Source: an uncultured Clostridia bacterium
GTDB taxonomy: Bacteria; Bacillota; Clostridia; TANB77; CAG-508
Assembly (NCBI GenBank): GCA_934178555.1
Contig: CAKPQL010000005.1
Coordinates: 8,336-72,335 of the forward strand
Length of the DNA: 64,000 nt
Direction of reading: 5' to 3'
The first letter of the stretch is position 1; each line of letters starts with the position of its first letter. A program made the position numbers and the translations under genes. Shown piece after piece: positions 54,747 to 64,000 of this stretch. The notes below the pieces were generated by a model that saw only the letters and a list, made by a program, of their open reading frames with translations, ran no database searches and was not told the DNA's origin.

Positions 54747-57700
54747 ATGGAACCATTATTAAAAACTTTACCTAATTTTAAAAAATTCAAAACATATATA
54801 AACGATGTGAAAAATAATATTACACCAATCATGTTATCAGGGCTAACTGATGCAGGAAAGGTTCATTTTGCGTATGCAACAAAATTTTATACAGAAAAAC
54901 CAATTTGTATAATTACATATAATGAAATGCAAGCAAAAAAAATAATAAAAGATTTAAAATTATATGAAAAGGATGTATATTATTTTCCTAAAAGAGAAGT
55001 TTTAAATTTTGATTATTTAGCAGAAAGCAAAGAAAATATATATAGCAGAATAGATTGTTTAAATAATATATATAGCAAAAATGCTAAAGTAATAGTTACA
55101 ACAATTGAAGCAATAGAACAACCTATTATATCTAAAGAAACATTGTATAAAAATATATTGAATTTAAAAATATCAGATAGCTATGATTTAAATGAATTAA
55201 AAGAGAAACTAATTTCTTTGGGTTATGAAAGATATGAGTTAGTAGAAAGTAAAGGGCAATTTAGTGTAAGAGGAGGAATTATAGATATTGCTCTATCTGA
55301 AAAAAAAGGAATAAGAATAGAATTTTGGGGAGACGAAATAGATTCAATAAGAAGCTTTGATATACAAAATCAAAGATCAATAGATATGCTTACAAAAGCT
55401 ACAATATATCCTGCTCATGAATTTGTTTTAGAAAAAGGATTAAATGAAGTTGTAAACAAGATAATAGAAAACAAAGACCAAAATCAGATACAATATTTAG
55501 AAGAAGATATAGAAGTTATAAAAGCTGGAGATTATATAAGTAAAGTTAATAAATATTTTAATGATTTTTATTCTCAAACTCAAAGTATAATAGATTATTT
55601 AACAGAAGATTACATATTATTTTTAGACGAAGCGGGCAAAATAAAAGCAAAGTCTGAAAACGTAAAAAAGGATGTAGACAGTATAATACAGAATTTAATA
55701 GAAAAGGAAAAATATGTACCACAAGCGTTATTAGGTTATAGTGATTATATAAAATTTATAGATTCAATAAAGAAAAAACAAGTAATATATTTAGAAAAAC
55801 AAGATATTGGATTTGTAGATAAACAAAGTATGCATGCAAAAAGAAACGGATATAGCTTTAGCTATAGGGAGGTTAACTTTTTTCGCAGTTCAATGGATTT
55901 ATTGCTTGAGGAATTACAAAAAGCAACAGGAAAAACAGTAATAATATTAGTAGGAAATGAAAGTAATGTACAAACGGTAGTAAATCTATTAAATGAAAAT
56001 AATATACCTGTAGAGGGAGATGCTAATATCGACCAACATAACACATCTCAAAGTAATGGGGTAATAGTTATTCCAGGTTCAATTTCAAATGGGTTTGAAT
56101 GCTTTGATTTTAATTTAATGGTAATAACTGTAGAAGATATATTTGCCAAACAAAAATCTAGAAGAACAAACAATGTGGCTTTTAAACAAGGGGAAACAGT
56201 AGTGTTTTCAGATTTGAAAATAGGAGATTTTGTAGTACACAAAACGAGTGGAATAGGTCAATTTATAGGAGTAAACACAATAAAAGCAGATGGAGTAACA
56301 AAAGACTACATAAAGGTAAAATACAAAGATGATGATATATTATATATTCCAACCAATAGCTTGGATAACATTAGAAAATATATTGGTTCTGGAGATGGAG
56401 TGCCAAGACTAAATAGATTAGGTAGCAAAGAATGGGAAACAACGAAGGCAAAAGTAAAATCGAACTTAAGAGAAGTTGCAAGAGAATTAATAGAGTTATA
56501 TGCAAAAAGACAGAAATCAAAAGGATATGCTTTTTCGGAAGATACTCCTTGGCAAAAACAATTTGAGGATAATTTTCCATATACAGAAACAGCCGATCAA
56601 CTAAGATGTATAGAAGAAGTAAAAAAAGATATGGAACAAGATAAAACAATGGATAGACTTTTATGTGGAGATGTTGGGTATGGAAAAACAGAAGTTGCAA
56701 TTAGAGCAGCTTTTAAGGCATGTATGGATCAAAAACAAGTTGCATACTTGGTACCAACAACAATACTTGCTAATCAGCAATATGAATCATTTAAAGAAAG
56801 AATGAAGGATTTTCCAATAAGAGTTGAACTATTAAATAGATTTAGAACAAAAAAACAACAAGAGGAAATAATAAAAAAACTAAAATTAGGAGAAATTGAT
56901 GTAGTAATTGGAACACATAGACTACTTAGTAAAGATGTAGAATTTAAAGATTTAGGATTACTAATAATAGATGAAGAGCATAGATTTGGAGTAAAAGACA
57001 AAGAAAAGATAAAGCAAATAAAGACAAATGTTGATGTATTAACAATGACAGCAACACCTATTCCGAGAACTTTGCATATGTCAATTGTTGGAATAAGGGA
57101 TATGTCTGTTATATATGAGCCACCACAAAATAGAATACCAGTACAAACTTATGTATTGGAATATGATGAAGAAGTTGTAAAAGAAGCAATAACAAAGGAA
57201 TTAGAAAGAGATGGGCAAGTATTTTATTTATATAATAATGTAGAGAATATAGATAAAAAAGCTGAGCAAATAAGTGAACTAGTTCCAGAAGCACAAGTTG
57301 GTTTTGCACATGGTCAGATGACAGGAAAAGAACTAGAAACAATAATGATGGATTTTATTGAAAAGAAAATAAATGTAATAGTATGTACGACAATATTAGA
57401 ATCTGGAATAGATATACCAAATGCCAATACAATAATAGTGGAAAATGCAGATAGATTAGGGTTAGCACAACTTTATCAAATAAGAGGAAGAGTTGGAAGA
57501 AGTGACAAACAAGCATATGCATATGTAATGTACAAAAGAGATAAGCTATTATCAGAAGTAGCAGATAAGAGATTAAGAGCAATAAAGGAATTTACGGAGT
57601 TTGGTTCAGGTTTTAAAATTGCAATGAGAGATTTAGAAATAAGAGGAGCTGGAAGCTTATTAGGTGAATACCAACATGGGCATATGGAACAGGTTGGATA

Positions 57701-58196
57701 TGATATGTATTGCAAATTACTAGATGAAGTAGTAAAGGAAATGAAGGGTATAGAGGTAGAAGAAGAAATAGATGTACAAATTGATATAAATGTATCTAGT
57801 TATATACCAGATGAGTTTATAGAAAATAGTAGTCAAAAAATAGAAGTATATCAAAATATAGCATTATGTAAGACTAAAGAGGATATACTAAATGTAACAG
57901 ATGAAATAATAGATAGATATGGAAAAATGCCAAAAGAAGTTGAAAACTTATTGAAAATAAGCGAAATAAAACAAAAATGTAGACAATGCGGAATTGCAAA
58001 GTTAACACAAAAACAACAAAATATAGTAATAGAATTTGTGCCAGAAAAATTTGATTATGAAATAGTAGACAAATTGATAGAAAAATACAAAAATAAAATA
58101 AAGTTTTCTCCTGCTCAAAAACCATACATAACATATAAAATACAAGATGCAGATAAAATAATGGAAGAAATAAATGAATTTTTGAAAAATTTATAA
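54747..58196 (+). CDS. mfd: Transcription-repair coupling factor
   Basis: 1149 residues, the full family length. UvrB-like N-terminal domains, then the RNAP-interacting (CarD-like) domain with KIGDFVVHKTSGIGQF, then a RecG-like translocase: Walker A GDVGYGKTEVA, DEEH box, TATPIPRTL, and TRCF C-terminal domain with YEMYCKLL-like motif. It removes RNA polymerase stalled at lesions and recruits UvrA. No CGG codon occurs in its 1150 codons. Confidence 0.96.
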   Translation: MEPLLKTLPNFKKFKTYINDVKNNITPIMLSGLTDAGKVHFAYATKFYTEKPICIITYNEMQAKKIIKDLKLYEKDVYYFPKREVLNFDYLAESKENIYSRIDCLNNIYSKNAKVIVTTIEAIEQPIISKETLYKNILNLKISDSYDLNELKEKLISLGYERYELVESKGQFSVRGGIIDIALSEKKGIRIEFWGDEIDSIRSFDIQNQRSIDMLTKATIYPAHEFVLEKGLNEVVNKIIENKDQNQIQYLEEDIEVIKAGDYISKVNKYFNDFYSQTQSIIDYLTEDYILFLDEAGKIKAKSENVKKDVDSIIQNLIEKEKYVPQALLGYSDYIKFIDSIKKKQVIYLEKQDIGFVDKQSMHAKRNGYSFSYREVNFFRSSMDLLLEELQKATGKTVIILVGNESNVQTVVNLLNENNIPVEGDANIDQHNTSQSNGVIVIPGSISNGFECFDFNLMVITVEDIFAKQKSRRTNNVAFKQGETVVFSDLKIGDFVVHKTSGIGQFIGVNTIKADGVTKDYIKVKYKDDDILYIPTNSLDNIRKYIGSGDGVPRLNRLGSKEWETTKAKVKSNLREVARELIELYAKRQKSKGYAFSEDTPWQKQFEDNFPYTETADQLRCIEEVKKDMEQDKTMDRLLCGDVGYGKTEVAIRAAFKACMDQKQVAYLVPTTILANQQYESFKERMKDFPIRVELLNRFRTKKQQEEIIKKLKLGEIDVVIGTHRLLSKDVEFKDLGLLIIDEEHRFGVKDKEKIKQIKTNVDVLTMTATPIPRTLHMSIVGIRDMSVIYEPPQNRIPVQTYVLEYDEEVVKEAITKELERDGQVFYLYNNVENIDKKAEQISELVPEAQVGFAHGQMTGKELETIMMDFIEKKINVIVCTTILESGIDIPNANTIIVENADRLGLAQLYQIRGRVGRSDKQAYAYVMYKRDKLLSEVADKRLRAIKEFTEFGSGFKIAMRDLEIRGAGSLLGEYQHGHMEQVGYDMYCKLLDEVVKEMKGIEVEEEIDVQIDINVSSYIPDEFIENSSQKIEVYQNIALCKTKEDILNVTDEIIDRYGKMPKEVENLLKISEIKQKCRQCGIAKLTQKQQNIVIEFVPEKFDYEIVDKLIEKYKNKIKFSPAQKPYITYKIQDADKIMEEINEFLKNL

Positions 58197-58248
58197 TATT
58201 GATTGCAATGCAATGTGAATTTCGTAAGATTAAGAAAGGAAAATAAAA

Positions 58249-59041
58249 ATGCAAGTCATAACAAGTAAAGATAACGAAATAGTAAAGAATATTAAAAAAT
58301 TAAAAGATAAAAAATATAGAGAACAAGAGCACAAATATATAGTAGAAGGAATAAAGTTAATAGAAGAAGCAATTGAAGAAAATGCTAAAATAGATACAAT
58401 AGTAGTATGTGAAGATTGCGTAAAAAATCAAGAATTAGATTCAAAACTATTATATGAAGTTGCAAGATATAATTGTATATATGTAAATGAAAGAATATTT
58501 GGCTTGATAACAGATGTAAAAAATCCACAAGGTATACTTGCAGTAATAGAAAAAGAAGAATTAAATCAAAAGATAGATTATACAGAAGATTTAATTGTGA
58601 TATTAGATCAAGTACAAGACCCAGGAAATTTAGGAACTATATTAAGAACAGTAGATAGTATTGGGGTAAAGCAAATAGTAGTTGCTCAAGGTACTGGTGA
58701 TATATTTAACCCTAAAGTAGTTCGTTCAACAATGGGGGCAATATTTAGGGTAAAAGTGATAGAAAGTGATAATATACAAAAAACAATAAATGAAATAAAA
58801 AAACACAAATTTAAAGTAGTAGCTACTTCACTAAAAACAGAAAAAAGTATATATGATGTAAAATACGAAAAAACAGCAATAGTAATAGGAAATGAAGCAA
58901 ATGGTGTATCAAATGAAGTGCTAGAAGCATCAGATGAATTAGTAAAAATACCAATGCTTCGGAAAAACAGAAAGCCTAAATGCTTCAGTGGCTACAGGAA
59001 TTATATTGTATGAATACGTAAGACAAAAATTGGGTAAATAA
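58249..59041 (+). CDS. TrmH/SpoU-family RNA 2'-O-methyltransferase with +1 frame break
   Basis: SPOUT-fold methyltransferase probably acting on 23S rRNA (RlmB/RlmA-like). N-terminal substrate-binding domain (LKDKKYREQEHKYIVEG), motif 1 LDQVQDPGNLGTILRT, motif 2 IVIGNEANGVS. The zero frame ends IPML then RKNRKPKC; codon 238 is CGG followed by A. Skipping C gives GKTESLNASVATGIILYE, the essential motif 3, to a stop at 59041. Corrected length 263 residues, normal. The Gly from GGA is invariant in the motif. RBS AAAGGAAA. Confidence 0.88.
58960..58963 (+). other. CGGA +1 frameshift site in the trmH-family gene
   Basis: In-frame CGG (after CTT) followed by A. The SPOUT motif 3 needed for SAM binding lies entirely in the shifted frame. 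Confidence 0.9.
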
Positions 59042-59055
59042 AGGAAAACATAGAT

Positions 59056-59110
59056 AAAACACAATATTCTATGTGTATTTTTAATACGCATAAAATATTG
59101 TGTTTTTTTG
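59056..59110 (+). terminator. Terminator after the trmH-family gene
   Basis: Long hairpin: outer arms 59056-59068 and 59094-59106 are perfect, an inner stem TATGTGTATT / AATACGCATA has one G-T pair; seven T follow. Confidence 0.85.
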
Positions 59111-59140
59111 TTACTATTTTGTTTTATTATGCAATAAACC

Positions 59141-59292
59141 GCATTCAAAATATAAAAATAAAAAATTTGCCAAAACCTTAAACGCGGCTGAATATGAAAA
59201 ATATTAAATTGTATTTCTACGATAATAAATGTATTCACAGTTCTAACAAGTAGAAGCGGTTTTTCAATTTTTTATTTTTATATTTTGAATGC
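59141..59292. repeat. 152-base foldback (MITE-like) element
   Basis: Perfect 27-base inverted terminal arms (59141-59167 and 59266-59292) enclose about 100 bases without an open frame. The arms begin GCATTCAAAATATAAAAATA. No target-site duplication is obvious. Could be a miniature inverted-repeat element or a structured RNA locus. Confidence 0.6.
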
Positions 59293-59360
59293 TTGATATA
59301 TTACAAAACTGTAGGGTGGGACTTGCCTACGCCCACATACAAAAACAAAGGAGGAGGGCA

Positions 59361-59532
59361 GTGAAATTACAACCTAAAAAAGTAAAAATAAGATCAATAA
59401 TAATGTAAGTTTTAGAAGTAGTAATCCATATATATGGCAGGCGGAATATGTGCTTACATATACAATAGTAACATAGAAGACACAAATAACATAAACAATG
59501 GTTATCCAATACTTGCTTGGCAAGCAGAATAA
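59361..59532 (+). pseudogene. Remnant of a surface or repeat protein
   Basis: GTG at 59361 follows a strong AGGAGGAGGG but the frame stops after about 15 codons. A second, overlapping frame from 59434 ends in NNGYPILAWQAE, the C-terminal pattern of many clostridial Ig- or GLUG-type surface proteins. The pieces look like the two ends of a large gene with the middle deleted. Interpretation is tentative. Confidence 0.4.
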
Positions 59533-59587
59533 AATAAAAACCATATTATTGCAATTTAAGAACACGAAATTTGTCGACAAAAATTGT

Positions 59588-59616
59588 TTGACAAAATAAG
59601 AACAATATATTATAAA
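59588..59616 (+). promoter_or_regulatory. Consensus promoter close to a terminator
   Basis: TTGACA (59588-59593), 17-base spacer, TATAAA (59611-59616). The hairpin at 59627-59650 would follow transcription start by only a few bases. Confidence 0.6.
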
Positions 59617-59626
59617 ATAAGTTAAG

Positions 59627-59656
59627 GGGCAGAAAATTTTTATTCTGCCCTTTTTA
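59627..59656 (+). terminator. Terminator-like hairpin
   Basis: GGGCAGAA / TTCTGCCC stem, then TTTTTACTTTTT. Confidence 0.75.
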
Positions 59657-59807
59657 CTTTTTGCAAATATTTTTTCTAAAAATTTAATTCTAAACAAATT
59701 TCCAAAACACAAAAAATAATAAAATACAAGTTGGAGGTGGTTACTAAAAATTGTCAAAAAAGCATTGAAATGCAATTATAATAATGATAAAATTAGGAGG
59801 AAGATAA

Positions 59808-60452
59808 ATGGATAAATTAAAAGTAACCAACGACTTTGTATTTAAGAAGATATTTGGAAAACAAGAAAACGAAGAATTATTAAAAGATTTATTAGTAGCA
59901 ATAATAGAAGAACCTATTAGTAAAATAGAAATACAAAAAGATGCAAGTTTGGAGAAAAGGCTAGATATAAATAAAATAGGAGTATTAGATATAAAGGCAA
60001 TATTAAATAATAAGACAATAGCAAACATAGAAATGCAAGTAAAAGACCAATATAATATAGTGGAAAGAAGAGAATAGGTAAACAGAAACAAAGCTAGATC
60101 AATGGATACAGTTTATAGGAAATGTAAGTAAAGAGGGGTAAAAGAAGCAATGATAAAAAATAAGGTAATAAAGAAAGCAAAGGAAGAATTAGATTATTTA
60201 ACAGGAGATGACGAAACACGAAGATTAGAAGAACTAAGGGACAAAGCAATAAGAGATGAAAAAACAAATTTGCGAGGAGCGAAAGAAGAGGGAAGAGAAG
60301 AAGGAAAATTAGAGGGAAGAATAGAGGGAAAATATGAAGCAAAAACAGAAATAGTAAAACAAATGCTTAAACAAAAGACTAATATTGAATTTATAGTAAA
60401 TGTAACAGGATTAACAAAAGAAGAAATAAAAAAGATTATAAGTGCAGAGTAA
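59808..60452 (+). pseudogene. Rpn/PD-(D/E)XK family transposase-like nuclease, internally deleted
   Basis: Two open frames are the ends of one gene. 59808-60077 (89 residues) has the Rpn start KLKVTNDFVFKKIFGK and the PD-(D/E)XK core GVLDIKAILNN followed by IEMQVKD, the active-site region, then stops. 60150-60452 (100 residues) is the C-terminal part with the GREEGKLEGRIEGKYEAK repeat and a final helix pair. The central 100-200 residues are missing. RBS AGGAGGA. The family (recombination-promoting nuclease) often occurs in many copies. Confidence 0.78.
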
Positions 60453-60468
60453 AGCTCTGCACTTATTT
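60441..60468 (+). terminator. Terminator after the Rpn remnant
   Basis: AAGTGCAGAG / CTCTGCACTT perfect stem, then ATTT; it includes the stop codon of the remnant. Confidence 0.75.
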
Positions 60469-60523
60469 GTGAATAATGAAAAAAATATATATTAGGTTAT
60501 TGTTATGACGTTATTTATTTAGC

Positions 60524-61063
60524 TTAAAACAGCACGGCTGTAGGAACATAATTCTCATCTGGTGGATATACATAAAAATCTTCAGGTTTGTTAACTTGTT
60601 TCAATTCACTTATTTCTATTACAGGAATATCACCATGATAATCTCCTCTAGTTATAGTTCCTGTTATTTCTACCCAAGTTTTATCTGGTAAATTTGAAAC
60701 TTCTTTAGAATTGCATAAGAATCCAACTACTAAAGTTTGTAAATCGGAACTAATTATCATATCTCTAGCAATTACAAATTGAGTGTTTGAAAAATCGGAT
60801 ACTCTATAGATATAGCCGGTACATCTAATTTTTTGACCAACATATGTATCTAAATCATCATGGACAGTTTTTAATATATTAGTATAGTTTTCTGTATTTA
60901 CAATACATACATCCGGTTCTGGAATAGTGTCTTTTACTCTTACAGTTTGAGTAAAAATTTTGTAAGCTGAGATAGCAAAAAATATAATAACAATAACAGC
61001 AATAATGATAAAAAATATTTTCATTAAATTATGTTTATTCAAATTAACATTACATATAAACAT
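60524..61063 (-). CDS. Membrane-anchored DUF1980 / TIGR03943-like OB-fold protein
   Basis: 179 residues. N-terminal membrane segment (about 14-37), then an OB-fold-like domain: TYVGQKIRCTGYIYRVSDF, QFVIARDMIISSD, VVGFLC, ending EISELKQVNKPEDFYVYP. This matches the C-terminal half of TIGR03943 proteins, normally fused to or paired with a permease (YcgR-like); no permease gene is adjacent. RBS AGGAGGA six bases before the ATG. Confidence 0.7.
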   Translation of the reverse strand: MFICNVNLNKHNLMKIFFIIIAVIVIIFFAISAYKIFTQTVRVKDTIPEPDVCIVNTENYTNILKTVHDDLDTYVGQKIRCTGYIYRVSDFSNTQFVIARDMIISSDLQTLVVGFLCNSKEVSNLPDKTWVEITGTITRGDYHGDIPVIEISELKQVNKPEDFYVYPPDENYVPTAVLF

Positions 61064-61202
61064 ATAAATCCTCCTATAAGTTTAAATATTAATTATTTAT
61101 GTTACACTTTAGACTTGTAACTATATACTTTACTATTGCGAACTGATTTGATGACCAAGTCTTAATAGTAAAAAATTTATTATTAAAGTGTATGTTTTAT
61201 AG

Positions 61203-61231
61203 TTGCAATATATGATAATTAGTGATATAGT
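61203..61231 (+). promoter_or_regulatory. sigma-A type promoter of secA
   Basis: TTGCAA (61203-61208), 17-base spacer, TATAGT (61226-61231). Confidence 0.6.
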
Positions 61232-61264
61232 ACATAAGTAAAAAAAGAAAGAGAGGGTGTATCA

Positions 61265-64000
61265 ATGGGTTTGTTCAGTAAGATTTTTGGATCATATAGT
61301 GAAAAAGAAGTAAAAAGAGTTATGCCATTAGTAGAAAAAATAAATAGTTTAGAAGAAAATATATCTAAATTATCAGATAATGAATTAAGAGGAAAGACTA
61401 CGGAATTTAAAACAAGATTAGCTAATGGGGAAACATTAGATGATATATTGCCTGAAGCTTTTGCAGTAGTTAGGGAAGCTTCAAAAAGAGTGTTAGGAAT
61501 GAGACATTTTGATGTGCAATTAATAGGTGGAATTATACTACACCAAGGAAGAATTGCTGAGATGAAAACAGGTGAAGGAAAAACTTTAGTTGCAACATTG
61601 CCAGTATATTTAAATGCACTATCTGGAAAAGGTGTTCACGTAGTAACTGTTAACGATTACTTAGCAAAAAGAGATAGTGAATGGATGGGAAAATTGTATA
61701 AGTTTTTGGGGCTATCAGTAGGTCTTGCAATTAGCGGAATGGATCCAAATAAAAAAAGAGAAGCATATAATGCAGATATAACATATGGAACAAATAATGA
61801 ATATGGATTTGATTATTTAAGAGACAATATGGTTATATATAAAGAACAAATGGTACAAAGACCATTAAACTATGCGATTGTAGATGAGATAGATAGTATC
61901 TTAATAGATGAAGCTCGTACACCATTAATAATATCTGGAACAGCAAATGAATCATCAGCATTATATAAACAAGCAAATGATTTCGTAAAAAGATTAAGAG
62001 CTAAAACATTAGTAGAAGAAGATATAAAAGATGAACAACAGTCAGAGGATAATGAAAACTATGATTATATTATAGATTTAAAAGCAAAATCAGCAACATT
62101 AACAGCTAAAGGTATAAAAAAAGCAGAAGAATATTTTAGATTAGAAAATTTAAATGATATAGATAATGCAACATTGGTACATCATATAAATCAAGCATTA
62201 CGAGCTCATGGTATAATGAAAAGAGATATAGATTACATAGTGAAAGATGGAGAAGTTTTAATTGTTGACGAATTTACAGGAAGAATTATGTATGGAAGAA
62301 GATACAATAATGGTTTACATCAAGCAATAGAAGCAAAAGAAAATGTAAAAGTAGCCAACGAATCAAAAACACTTGCAACAATAACATTCCAAAATTATTT
62401 TAGAATGTATAGTAAATTAGCTGGTATGACAGGTACTGCTATGACAGAAGAAAATGAATTTAGAGAAATATATAATTTAGATGTTATAACGATACCAACT
62501 AATAAAGAAATGATAAGAATAGATAATAATGATGTTATTTATAAAAATGAGAATGCAAAATTTAGAGCAATAGTAGAAGACATAAAGGCAAGTCATGCAA
62601 AGGGACAACCGGTTCTAGTTGGTACAGTTTCAATTGAAAAATCAGAAAAACTAAGTGCAATCCTTAAAAAAGAAGGAATAAAACACGAAGTTTTAAATGC
62701 TAAATATCATGAAAAAGAAGCAGAAATAATTGCTCAAGCTGGTAAATTTGGTGCTGTAACAATTGCTACAAATATGGCAGGACGTGGTACTGATATTATG
62801 CTTGGAGGAAATACAGAATATTTAGCAAAACAAGAAATGAGAAAAAAAGGATATTCAGATGAAATAATAGAGCAAGCTACTGCACATAATGAAACAGATG
62901 ATGAACAAATACTAAATGCAAGAAAAGTATTTGAAGAACTAGAAGATAGATATAAAAAAGAAATAAAAGATGAAAAGGAAAAAGTAATAGCTGTAGGAGG
63001 ATTAAAAATAATTGGTACAGAAAGACACGAATCAAGAAGAATTGATAACCAATTAAGAGGACGTAGTGGACGTCAAGGTGACCCAGGAGAATCAAGATTC
63101 TATATAGGACTTGATGATGATTTGATGAAGATTTTTGGTGGAGATATGGTAACTGGCGTATACAATAGGTTAGGTGCAGATGAAAACTTACCATTACAAT
63201 TAGGAGTATTATCAAAAGCAGTAGAATCAGCACAGAAAAAAGTAGAAGGTAAAAACTTTAGCATAAGAAAACATGTTTTACAATATGACGATGTTATGAA
63301 TACACAAAGAGAGATTATATACAAACAAAGAAGAGAAGTTTTAGATGGAGAAAACTTAAAACATAATATTTTGAATATGATATCATCAGTAGCAGAAACA
63401 ATAGTTGCAAATTATGTTTCTGGAATTGAAAGGAAAGAAGACTTAAATAAAGAAGGATTGCTTTCAGAAATAAGAATGGTATTTGGAATAGAGCATTTAG
63501 ATACCCTTGAAAATAATAGGTTAGATATAGAAAAAATAACAGATGAATTAAAAGAAAAAGCTCAAGATCAATATGAACAAAAAGAAACTGAAATAGGAAC
63601 AGATGAATTAAGAGAATTAGAAAGAGTTGTAATGCTAAAAGTTGTTGACCAAAAATGGATGGACCACATAGATGCAATGGATGAATTAAAAGATGGAATT
63701 GGTCTTCGTGCATATGGTCAGAAAGACCCAGTAGTACAATACAGAATTGAAGGCTTTGATATGTTTGATGCAATGGTATCAGATGTAAAAACAGATGTAG
63801 TTAAGATATTATTAAATTTACACAAAAAAGATCAAATACAAAGAACCCAAGCTGCTAAAATAACAAGAGAAGGTGTTGAAAATACAGTAAGGATGAATAT
63901 GGGAGATGGCTCTGGAGTAAAAGAAAGTAAAACACAAAATAATACACCAATAGTAAACAATGAACCAAAAGTAGGAAGAAATGATCCTTGTCCATGCCGG
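61265..64000 (+). CDS. secA: Preprotein translocase ATPase SecA, 3' end outside window
   Basis: 912 codons visible. Start ATG 61265 after AGAGAGGGTG. Walker [12 protein letters not shown] at about residue 100, DEADH-like [25 protein letters not shown] in the second motor domain, helical scaffold, then a linker and the C-terminal GRNDPCPC zinc motif. The family continues G-S-G-K-K-Y. Instead of a Gly codon the last three bases of the window are CGG, in frame. If the next base is A, skipping the C gives the expected Gly, exactly as in rodA, truA, trmH and ylbJ. Otherwise the invariant Gly is replaced by Arg. Confidence 0.95.
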   Translation, partial: MGLFSKIFGSYSEKEVKRVMPLVEKINSLEENISKLSDNELRGKTTEFKTRLANGETLDDILPEAFAVVREASKRVLGMRHFDVQLIGGIILHQGRIAEMKTGEGKTLVATLPVYLNALSGKGVHVVTVNDYLAKRDSEWMGKLYKFLGLSVGLAISGMDPNKKREAYNADITYGTNNEYGFDYLRDNMVIYKEQMVQRPLNYAIVDEIDSILIDEARTPLIISGTANESSALYKQANDFVKRLRAKTLVEEDIKDEQQSEDNENYDYIIDLKAKSATLTAKGIKKAEEYFRLENLNDIDNATLVHHINQALRAHGIMKRDIDYIVKDGEVLIVDEFTGRIMYGRRYNNGLHQAIEAKENVKVANESKTLATITFQNYFRMYSKLAGMTGTAMTEENEFREIYNLDVITIPTNKEMIRIDNNDVIYKNENAKFRAIVEDIKASHAKGQPVLVGTVSIEKSEKLSAILKKEGIKHEVLNAKYHEKEAEIIAQAGKFGAVTIATNMAGRGTDIMLGGNTEYLAKQEMRKKGYSDEIIEQATAHNETDDEQILNARKVFEELEDRYKKEIKDEKEKVIAVGGLKIIGTERHESRRIDNQLRGRSGRQGDPGESRFYIGLDDDLMKIFGGDMVTGVYNRLGADENLPLQLGVLSKAVESAQKKVEGKNFSIRKHVLQYDDVMNTQREIIYKQRREVLDGENLKHNILNMISSVAETIVANYVSGIERKEDLNKEGLLSEIRMVFGIEHLDTLENNRLDIEKITDELKEKAQDQYEQKETEIGTDELRELERVVMLKVVDQKWMDHIDAMDELKDGIGLRAYGQKDPVVQYRIEGFDMFDAMVSDVKTDVVKILLNLHKKDQIQRTQAAKITREGVENTVRMNMGDGSGVKESKTQNNTPIVNNEPKVGRNDPCPCR
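63998..64000 (+). other. CGG at the invariant Gly of the SecA zinc motif, likely +1 frameshift site
   Basis: Codon 912 is CGG after TGC, at the Gly of CPCGSG. The following base lies outside the window; the model predicts A, then an SGKKY-coding sequence in the +1 frame. Confidence 0.7.

Noticed and set aside
14942..58963. Frame breaks as sequencing or assembly errors
   Set aside because: They are not in homopolymers and all have the same CGG-A signature, in essential genes on both strands; random errors would vary.
59141..59292. CRISPR array
   Set aside because: Inverted, not direct, repeats; no cas genes in the window.
12405..63998. CGG reassigned to another amino acid or to stop
   Set aside because: Downstream homology is in the +1 frame, so a change of meaning without a frame change does not explain the data.

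Overview
The window is a 64 kb, very AT-rich (about 30% GC by eye), densely packed chromosomal segment from a Gram-positive anaerobe of the Clostridia. The evidence is a four-subunit 2-oxoacid:ferredoxin oxidoreductase, spore genes (yabG, ylbJ, a spoIIID-like regulator), ribonuclease Y, the diadenylate cyclase CdaA, a PhoB/WalR-type two-component pair, AAGGAGG-type ribosome binding sites and TTGACA-N17-TATAAT promoters. An uncultured gut-type Clostridia lineage is a reasonable guess, but no marker here fixes the genus.

Layout. 1-7.3 kb: end of a GH94-type phosphorylase, a response regulator/histidine kinase pair, lepB-holB-ricT and a ferredoxin. 7.5-10.7 kb: por operon (gamma, delta, alpha, beta). 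11.2-16.1 kb: cca, minD, minE, rodA, dusB. 16.3-20.3 kb: envelope and small proteins, mazF, a GGDEF protein and a 34-residue Cys-rich peptide. 20.5-26.9 kb: rny, yabG (minus strand), HD-GYP protein, cdaA, truA. 27-33.4 kb: minus-strand block of an acyl-CoA synthetase, a Lon-type protease and tsaE-tsaB-rimI. 33.5-44.1 kb: folD, dprA, PBP1A, cysS, uvrC, ispH, methyltransferase. 44.2-49.5 kb: dut, carD, dnaG-rpoD, tRNA-Met. 49.6-59 kb: spoIIID-like gene, M18 peptidase, GltD-like oxidoreductase, ylbJ (minus), mfd, trmH. 59-60.5 kb: a decaying stretch with a foldback repeat and broken genes. 60.5-64 kb: a DUF1980-like protein and secA, which runs off the end.

The most striking observation is a recurrent +1 reading-frame break. 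In rodA, truA, trmH and twice in ylbJ the reading frame reaches an in-frame CGG codon followed by A. Homology continues only if the C is skipped and GGA (Gly) is read next. secA ends at this window's edge on a CGG exactly where the invariant Gly of its C-terminal CPCGSG metal-binding motif belongs, and cca has a CGGA near its 3' end. In my manual scan, ordinary low-GC genes contain no other in-frame CGG. The only CGG codons that look like normal Arg codons are in four small, GC-richer, free-standing genes. This points to a lineage in which CGG is poorly decoded or unassigned and CGGA acts as a general +1 frameshift (or four-base Gly) signal.

A second theme is a set of five small GC-richer genes (10.7, 25.3, 29.0, 39.8 and 49.7 kb), each with its own promoter, strong ribosome binding site and terminator, set between housekeeping operons.
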